Shown: positions 59,292 through 64,000 of the stretch, piece by piece
How the letters are laid out: each line of letters starts with the position of its first letter
Numbering within the stretch: the first letter of the stretch is position 1
Origin: Pseudomonas orientalis
Lineage (GTDB): Bacteria; Pseudomonadota; Gammaproteobacteria; Pseudomonadales; Pseudomonadaceae
Reading direction: 5' to 3'
NCBI RefSeq assembly: GCF_002934065.1
Contig: NZ_CP018049.1
Span: 4,400,501 to 4,464,500, forward strand
DNA: 64,000 nucleotides
Translations under genes and position numbers: made by a program
The notes under the pieces: generated by a model
Seen by the model: only the letters and a program-made list of their open reading frames with translations
Told to the model about the DNA's origin: nothing
The model's database searches: none

Positions 59292-59633
59292 CTACATGGG
59301 TAACCCACGCACCTCCTGCTTGACGCCCCAGCCTTCGATGATCCCGCCAAGCGGCTCTACCACTGCCTCAAAGTCCTGCTCGAAGTCTCCTATACCGTCG
59401 TAGGTTGCAGACATGATTTTGCTCAACTCCAAGTACCAGGCACCATCGTCGCGTGCGCTGACCTGGGCGTTCAGCGATTCTCCACGAAATCGACCCGCAG
59501 CCCTGCGCGCCCGTTCTTCATCAGGAAAAATGGCGTAGAACTCGATGGGGTGAAAGCGTGAGAAGTCGAAGCCGCCTTCTTTCATGCGGCGCAGAACGTT
59601 GGTGCTGATGTCTTCTTGATAGGCTGTGCTCAT
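59292..59633 (-). CDS. rraB: Ribonuclease E inhibitor RraB
   Basis: A 113-residue RraB-family protein (DISTNVLRRMKEGGFDFSRF; EFYAIFPDEERARRAAGRF; MSATYDGIGDFEQDF). In E. coli RraB binds the RNase E C-terminal scaffold and changes mRNA decay. GGAGG is eight bases before the ATG. The other regulator family member, rraA, lies at 9.1-9.6 kb in the same window. Confidence 0.9.
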   Translation of the reverse strand: MSTAYQEDISTNVLRRMKEGGFDFSRFHPIEFYAIFPDEERARRAAGRFRGESLNAQVSARDDGAWYLELSKIMSATYDGIGDFEQDFEAVVEPLGGIIEGWGVKQEVRGLPM

Positions 59634-59850
59634 GAAACGTCCTCCTCAGACTGATGGATAGACTTTCCGTGCTTCCTGAAGCTGAAGCCCGCGCGCTACT
59701 GGCGCGGGTACCACGGCAATGACCACCGCAGGAAAACAAGCATGTAGCTGACAAGACCAGACCTGAGCGATTGATTCGCTGATCTCGATTGCAGAGTAGC
59801 GCGAAGCTACCACCTGCACCAGAGGCGCAAGGATGCCGTGCAGGGAATAT

Positions 59851-60087
59851 TCAGGCGGCGGGTTCGACCCTGAGGTCTTTGATACCGTTTTGGTCGTGCA
59901 AGCTCTTGACCGTAGGATCGGGAACACGATCGGCAAGATCGTTGAGGTCCAGCTTTTCCAATACCGGCGACACGCGTACACGCACCAGCTGTGCAGCCTC
60001 TTCCAGCGTCGGCTCATGATCGCAGTCAAATTGCTCGACTACCGGCTCACCACGGTCATTGATGAAAGAAATGTTCCACTTCGGCAT
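59851..60087 (-). CDS. Small conserved protein, unknown function
   Basis: A 78-residue hydrophilic protein (MPKWNISFINDRGEPVVEQF; LEEAAQLVRVRVSPVLEKLD). No signal peptide or membrane part. GAGGAGG precedes ATG 60087, a strong Shine-Dalgarno that supports translation. No family recognised. Confidence 0.75.
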   Translation of the reverse strand: MPKWNISFINDRGEPVVEQFDCDHEPTLEEAAQLVRVRVSPVLEKLDLNDLADRVPDPTVKSLHDQNGIKDLRVEPAA

Positions 60088-60190
60088 CGGTGCCTCCTCG
60101 ATAAAACCCATGTGTGGGCTCACATCTATCTGGACCTTGAGGCTTCACCAAACGTTCCACTCAAGGCAGGAGGCACAGGATTCGCCGCGC

Positions 60191-60796
60191 TTACTTCTCG
60201 GCGTGTTCCTTCAAGGCTTTCAAGGTGTTGAACGGCGCGTCCACCACAAACTTGTTGGCCAACCACGACGGCACGCTGCCGCCCGGCTCGGTGTGCACCT
60301 GATAGGTCACTTCGGTTTCGTTGGCACCCTTGGGCACCAGCGTCCAGGAACCTTCCACCTGGGCCACCCGCACATAGCCTTTCTCTTCAGGCTTGTAGGT
60401 CGGCACACCCTCCAGTTTACGGGTGACGGTACCGTCAGCGGACCGGGTGGTGGTGACATGGATGTACGAATCACGGTCCGTCACCGGGAACGGCGCCTTG
60501 AACTGGGTGTAGGTCCAGGCTTCATCGCCTTTCTTGTCGACGAGCTTTTGCGATTTGCACTCATGAATCCACTTGCAGGCACCCGCTACGTCCTCCTGCA
60601 GCGCAACGATCTTTGCCACTGGCGCCTTGATCACCGTCACCCCGCGATAGGCCTTGTACTTGGAACCGGCCACTTCGCTCAGGGACACCTTGATCCCGTC
60701 CTCGTCCTTGGCCACTTGCCAATCCTCGGCCTGGGCAGCGCCCGCGAACATCATTGTAAAACCGCAGACCACAGCCATTCGTTTCAGCGAACCCAT
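60191..60796 (-). CDS. Exported START-domain lipid-binding protein
   Basis: A 201-residue protein with a signal peptide (MGSLKRMAVVCGFTMMFAGA, cleavage after AQA) and a START-like domain over the rest (WQVAKDEDGIKVSLSEV; APVAKIVALQEDV; SYIHVTTTRSADGTVTRK; SWLANKFVVDAPFNTLKALKE). It should bind a hydrophobic ligand in the periplasm. Function unknown in bacteria. Confidence 0.9.
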   Translation of the reverse strand: MGSLKRMAVVCGFTMMFAGAAQAEDWQVAKDEDGIKVSLSEVAGSKYKAYRGVTVIKAPVAKIVALQEDVAGACKWIHECKSQKLVDKKGDEAWTYTQFKAPFPVTDRDSYIHVTTTRSADGTVTRKLEGVPTYKPEEKGYVRVAQVEGSWTLVPKGANETEVTYQVHTEPGGSVPSWLANKFVVDAPFNTLKALKEHAEK

Positions 60797-60837
60797 CGAT
60801 GTATTCCTTATTGTTGAAGTTCCGATAGTAAAGCCCA

Positions 60838-61092
60838 TCAAGCCGCCGTCATCTGCTCCCACCAGCCGATCAAGCGGATGGCATCGGCCTGGTTGCTGCC
60901 GCAGACGTCGATATCTGCCTTGAAATCGCTGCACACCGCCGGTCGCTCCGGTTGGCCGAACAGTTGGCACAGGTGTTCGACCGACAAGTGCAGGCAGCGT
61001 TCTCCCGCGGGTTTGCCCTGGGGCATTCCCGGCAGCGGCGAACTGATGGAGGGAGCGATGCAGCAAGCGCCACAGCCTTCACGGCATTTCAT
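60838..61092 (-). CDS. YkgJ-family cysteine-cluster protein
   Basis: An 84-residue protein with the cysteine-cluster signature CREGCGACC near the N-terminus, CLHL and further cysteines (VCSDFKAD, VCGSNQ), as in small YkgJ-type Zn/Fe-S proteins. Function unknown. Confidence 0.87.
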   Translation of the reverse strand: MKCREGCGACCIAPSISSPLPGMPQGKPAGERCLHLSVEHLCQLFGQPERPAVCSDFKADIDVCGSNQADAIRLIGWWEQMTAA

Positions 61093-61252
61093 GACCAGCA
61101 GGTCCTCGACGACTCAATGGGATGGCCGGGCTAGAGTACGCCCTTAAACAGCCGTTTTAAAATGGTCCAACAGGGGTTTTTCGTACAAAACACAGGTGAC
61201 CGACCAGTCTGCGACAGATGGTCGGGAGCGTGAGTCACTGAGAGTCAGACGT

Positions 61253-61744
61253 TTATTGCTTGAATTCGAAATCCAGCGCGGCACCTTCCACGTCACGCCG
61301 CTCTTCGTTACGCAATTGCAGCTTCATCTCGTTGCTGAGCAAGCGGCCATTGATCTGGAATGCGCTGTTGTCGGAAGGTCTTTCACTGAACATCGGTGGC
61401 AATAGCGGCACGCTCTTGGGCTTGGGCATGGTGCCGATGGGTTGCAACAGCCTGACCATGTCCGATGGCAAAGACAGGTCCAACTGTGCCGGTGGCAGCT
61501 TGGTCTGGGCGACTTCGCGGGCGGACTTGGACTTGCTCGCTATCGGTGCGCGTTTTTTAGACTTGGCGGTTTTTTTCTTCGTCTGCGGCGCTTTCTTTAC
61601 CGCGGCCGGTTTTTGCGCAGCGGTGTTCTGCTCGGCACTCGCGGCAGTATGGGATTGCGTGACGGGCGATGCCGCCAGCGCAGTGCCAACATTGCACAGG
61701 CTTAACAAGCCAATCATCCAGACAGCGCGAAAAATAGATGTCAT
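61253..61744 (-). CDS. Exported low-complexity basic protein
   Basis: A 163-residue protein with a signal peptide (MTSIFRAVWMIGLLSLCNVG, cleavage near ALA), a Lys/Ala-rich disordered stretch (residues about 40-80) and a structured C-terminus (SFQ-like DNSAFQINGRLLSNEMKLQL). Some databases mislabel such proteins as translation initiation factor 2 because of the Lys-rich part. No catalytic motif. The start at ATG 61744 gives the signal peptide. Confidence 0.75.
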   Translation of the reverse strand: MTSIFRAVWMIGLLSLCNVGTALAASPVTQSHTAASAEQNTAAQKPAAVKKAPQTKKKTAKSKKRAPIASKSKSAREVAQTKLPPAQLDLSLPSDMVRLLQPIGTMPKPKSVPLLPPMFSERPSDNSAFQINGRLLSNEMKLQLRNEERRDVEGAALDFEFKQ

Positions 61745-61837
61745 ATCGCCAACAGCATTAACGGCAGAAGGCCATATGCTCGCTTGTTGTGCGTGGCATG
61801 ACAAGCACGCAGATCAATCTTGTCCCCATTGCCCCGC

Positions 61838-63277
61838 TCAAAAGCCCGTTGCCGTCTCCTGGCACAACTGGCTGGCAAGCATGCCGAGGGTCATCAGCGC
61901 ACGCTCTGCCTCGCGGTTCCACGGGGTGCCGCAATTGAGCCGGATACAGTGGTTGAACTGCTCCGTATTACTGAAAATCAGCCCTGGGGCGATGCTGATG
62001 CCCTGTTGCAGGGCGCGCACGTGCAGTTCCTGGGTATTGACCCTCCCCGGCAAACTGACCCACAAGATAAAGCCGCCGGTCGGGCGGGTCATCTGTGTAC
62101 CTTCGGGGAAATACTGCTGCACTGCCAGTTGGAAGGCGCTGAGGTTCTTGCGGTATTCCTGGCGAATGTAACGCAGGTGCCGGTCGTAACCGCCATTCTC
62201 CAGGTAAGCCGCAACGCCCATCTGGGTGACGCTGCACGCCGAGTGGGTGCTGAACATCTGCAGGCGCTGGATTTCCTGCTGGTATTTGCCGGCGATCATC
62301 CAGCCGATGCGCACGCCGGGGGACAAGGTCTTGGAAAAACTCGAGCAATAGATGACCCGGTCAAGCCGGTCATAGGCTTTCAGGGCCTTGGTGCGACCCA
62401 GTTCGAACATCAGCTCGCCGTAGATATCGTCCTCGACGATCTGGATATCGAAATCCGAGGCCAGGCGCAGCAACTGCTTCTGCCGCTCTTCGGGCATGGT
62501 GCCGCCCAACGGATTGCTCAGGCGCGTGGTCAGCACCAGCGCCTTGATCGACCACTGATTGGCAGCCAGTTGCAGGGCTTCCAGGCTCATTCCGGTGGCC
62601 GGGTCGCTGGGAATTTCGATGACCTTGAGGCCCAGCAGATCGGCCAGTTGCAGCAAACCGTAATAGGTCGGTGACTCGGCGGCGATCAAGTCGCCGGGGC
62701 GCGTCAGCACCCGCAGGGACATCTGCAAGGCGTCGACGCAGCCGTGGGTGATCACCACTTCGGAGGGGTCCACCACTACACCGGCATCGCGCATGCGAAT
62801 CGCCACCTGACGACGCAGCGGTTCAAAGCCCGGGCTGAACATGTAGCTGAAAGCACGCGGGCTCTGGAAGCGCGTGACCTTGGCCAGTTGCTGGTGCAGC
62901 GCCCGTACCGGCAGGTAATCCACACTCGGCACCGCCGCGCCCAAGGGGAACACGCCTTCGCGGCGCGACTCGACCAGCACTTGCTGGATGATGCTGCTGC
63001 GGGTGACCAGCCCCGGGCGTTCAACCCGCGCGATGTCCGGCGTCGGCGCCGTGAGTGCCGGTGTCTGGTGCACGTAATAGCCCGATTGTGGCCGCGCCCG
63101 GATCAGCCCCTGGTCTTCCAGGTTGGCATAGGCCTGCAATACCGTGGCATGGCTCACATTGAGCTGAGAGCTCATCTTGCGCACCGAAGGCACACGCTCC
63201 CCCGGCTGATAGACACCACGCCGGATGTCCTCAGCCAATTGCTGGGCAATACGTTGGTAGAGCAACAGATTGGTCAT
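61838..63277 (-). CDS. MocR-type PLP-dependent regulator (PdxR-like layout)
   Basis: A 479-residue protein: GntR winged helix at residues about 10-75 (GVYQPGERVPSVRKMSSQLN; NVSHATVLQAYANLEDQGLI) and a fold-type I aminotransferase domain with the PLP lysine in SSFSKTLSPGVRIGW. Some relatives are amino-acid-responsive regulators; others are true aminotransferases. No adjacent target operon is visible within the window. ATG 63277 is the natural start; a longer form is a shadow. Confidence 0.9.
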   Translation of the reverse strand: MTNLLLYQRIAQQLAEDIRRGVYQPGERVPSVRKMSSQLNVSHATVLQAYANLEDQGLIRARPQSGYYVHQTPALTAPTPDIARVERPGLVTRSSIIQQVLVESRREGVFPLGAAVPSVDYLPVRALHQQLAKVTRFQSPRAFSYMFSPGFEPLRRQVAIRMRDAGVVVDPSEVVITHGCVDALQMSLRVLTRPGDLIAAESPTYYGLLQLADLLGLKVIEIPSDPATGMSLEALQLAANQWSIKALVLTTRLSNPLGGTMPEERQKQLLRLASDFDIQIVEDDIYGELMFELGRTKALKAYDRLDRVIYCSSFSKTLSPGVRIGWMIAGKYQQEIQRLQMFSTHSACSVTQMGVAAYLENGGYDRHLRYIRQEYRKNLSAFQLAVQQYFPEGTQMTRPTGGFILWVSLPGRVNTQELHVRALQQGISIAPGLIFSNTEQFNHCIRLNCGTPWNREAERALMTLGMLASQLCQETATGF

Positions 63278-63418
63278 GACGCAGCACTCGATTTCACGGG
63301 GTATTTTATTTTTGTGTGAAACATACCGGCACAGTTTAGAAGTGTACGGGGACAGTTGCCACAATAGTCGAGCACGGGCCGCAGTGACAGAAAAAACTGT
63401 AAGGGCGTACACCTGACG

Positions 63419-63552
63419 AAATGTGGGAGGGGGCTTGCCCCGATGGCGGCCTCTGGGCCAACCAGGATGTTGGTGTCGATCCCGGTCCAAATGTGGGAGG
63501 GGGCTTGCCCCCGATGGCGGCCTCTGGGCCGACCAGGATGTTGGATCAGATC
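63419..63552 (+). repeat. Two direct 70-bp REP-containing repeats
   Basis: Units starting at 63419 and 63489 share GTGGGAGGGGGCTTGCCC, then GATGGCGGCCTCTGGGCC, ACCAGGATGTTGG and ATC. They differ by one C in the REP core and a few bases. Same orientation, not inverted, unlike the REPINs elsewhere. Confidence 0.85.
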
Positions 63553-63589
63553 GAGTACATATCCGTTTCTGCGGTAACGGCTACTTAGG

Positions 63590-63800
63590 GTTCCGCCCTG
63601 ACGGCGGGTCACTTTGGAAAAGCCCCAAAGTAACCAAAGGGCTCTTGCCCCACCACTCGGCACCTCGCCTAGGCTCGGTGTGCCCTCTCTCCGGCTTGAA
63701 TCCGTGGGCCGCCGCAATGGGCCATCCCTGGCCCAGTGCGGCTAACCCGGCGTCCTGCCGGGTTACCCACGGATTCAAGCCTGCGTTCGGCCAGCGTGGT
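63590..63800. repeat. Multi-hairpin element (63693-63781 nested inverted repeat)
   Basis: Outer perfect 16-bp arms GGCTTGAATCCGTGGG (63693-63708) and CCCACGGATTCAAGCC (63766-63781) enclose two perfect hairpins: TGGGCCA-TCCC-TGGCCCA (63718-63735) and TAACCCGGC-GTCCT-GCCGGGTTA (63743-63765). Just before are CCGCC...GGCGG and GGTCACTTTGG...CCAAAGTAACC. It could fold into a cloverleaf-like shape as DNA or RNA. Similar sequences recur in fluorescens-group genomes in my recollection. Confidence 0.6.
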
Positions 63801-63815
63801 TTAACGGGGCGCCTG

Positions 63816-63854
63816 AGATCAAGATCAAAAGCAGATCAAGATCAAGATCAAGAG
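63816..63854 (+). repeat. AGATCA short tandem repeat
   Basis: Five copies of AGATCA in two blocks (two, then AAAGC, then three). Directly follows the multi-hairpin element. Confidence 0.7.
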
Positions 63855-63910
63855 CGACTCGCTTCGCATCGTGGTTACGGTTGGGCGCTACAGAGTTGTG
63901 TAGATGCCTA

Positions 63911-63983
63911 TGCCCCGATGAGGGAGTGTCAGTAGACACATCTGTGATTGGACCCCTGCAATCGGGGGCAAGCCCCCTCCCAC
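63911..63983. repeat. REPIN with a truncated left arm
   Basis: The right arm ATCGGGGGCAAGCCCCCTCC and the spacer AGGGAGTGTCAGTAGACACA match the REPIN at 36517-36603 nearly base for base; the left arm is cut to TGCCCCGATG. Confidence 0.8.
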
Positions 63984-64000
63984 ATTTTGATCCGGGCCTG

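Larger units (their letters stand above)
63278..64000. other. Repeat field at the right edge
   Basis: Over 700 bp with no gene I can support. It contains two direct REP units, a multi-hairpin element, an AGATCA tandem repeat and a truncated REPIN, each listed separately. Open frames here are translated repeats. Confidence 0.75.

Noticed and set aside
63816..63854. AGATCA repeats as plasmid iterons or an origin
   Set aside because: The unit is only six bases, there is no DnaA box or rep gene, and it follows a repeat element.
63423..63935. Open frames in the repeat field
   Set aside because: They are translated REPs and hairpins with no Shine-Dalgarno.

Overview
The window is chromosomal DNA of a Pseudomonas of the fluorescens group. 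The grounds are the gene order nirBD-nasA-cobA / oprF-sigX-cmpX-crfX-cmaX / rraA-estX-ppsA / ppsR (a Pseudomonas-specific arrangement), high-GC coding sequence, and many copies of the short GTGGGAGGGGGCTTGC-type REP palindromes that litter fluorescens-group genomes. It holds about 58 protein genes and one tRNA. There is no rRNA, CRISPR array or intact mobile element; the only transposase trace is a short IS3-type remnant.

Region by region. 1-5.1 kb: assimilatory nitrate/nitrite reduction (nirB 3' part, nirD, nasA) with the siroheme methyltransferase cobA. 5.1-10.8 kb: the oprF/sigX cell-envelope cluster with cmpX, crfX and cmaX, then rraA and estX. 10.9-14.3 kb: ppsA and its regulator ppsR, divergent. 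14.5-21.6 kb: a MocR-type regulator facing a tight five-gene operon: EamA exporter, a four-domain JAMM/ubiquitin-like/E1/rhodanese protein, a cysteine-synthase homologue, a serine acetyltransferase with an extra C-terminal domain, and an AlaX-type tRNA-editing protein. 21.6-30.1 kb: the 2-methylcitrate (propionate) operon prpR-prpB-prpC-acnD-prpF-prpD. 30.3-33.4 kb: a membrane/ATP-grasp trio (retropepsin-like protease, transglutaminase-like membrane protein, RimK-like ligase). 33.5-36.5 kb: pabB, thrH, cysH. 36.9-41.9 kb: NCS1 permease plus hydantoin-racemase-like protein, a LysR/SDR pair and a HAD phosphatase. 42.1-47.6 kb: a patchy accessory stretch with a decayed toxin-antitoxin pair, small membrane proteins, a lipoprotein, a His-tailed exporter, a structured RNA-like leader before a small gene, a cytochrome c, dedA and tRNA-Ser. 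47.9-55.0 kb: lipid and beta-oxidation genes (crotonase, plsC, fadB-like, thiolase) with a CorA transporter and a glutamine amidotransferase. 55.4-64.0 kb: a 31-residue membrane peptide, a cytochrome c, a transglutaminase/ATP-grasp pair, rraB, small proteins, a START protein, a second MocR-type regulator and a dense repeat field.

The best candidate for an unusual system is the operon at 16060-21589. Its main protein joins in one chain what Mycobacterium tuberculosis keeps as separate proteins in the Mec/CysO/MoeZ/CysM route to cysteine: a JAMM peptidase, a MoaD/ThiS/CysO-like sulfur carrier ending in Gly-Gly, an E1-like activating enzyme and a rhodanese. The neighbours supply O-acetylserine, a PLP cysteine-synthase homologue and an EamA-type exporter. 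I infer a protein-thiocarboxylate route to cysteine or a cysteine-like thiol compound that is exported and controlled by the divergent MocR regulator. The sulfur-carrier Gly-Gly is internal in the chain, so the protein would have to be cut, presumably by its own JAMM domain, before it could work in the standard way.
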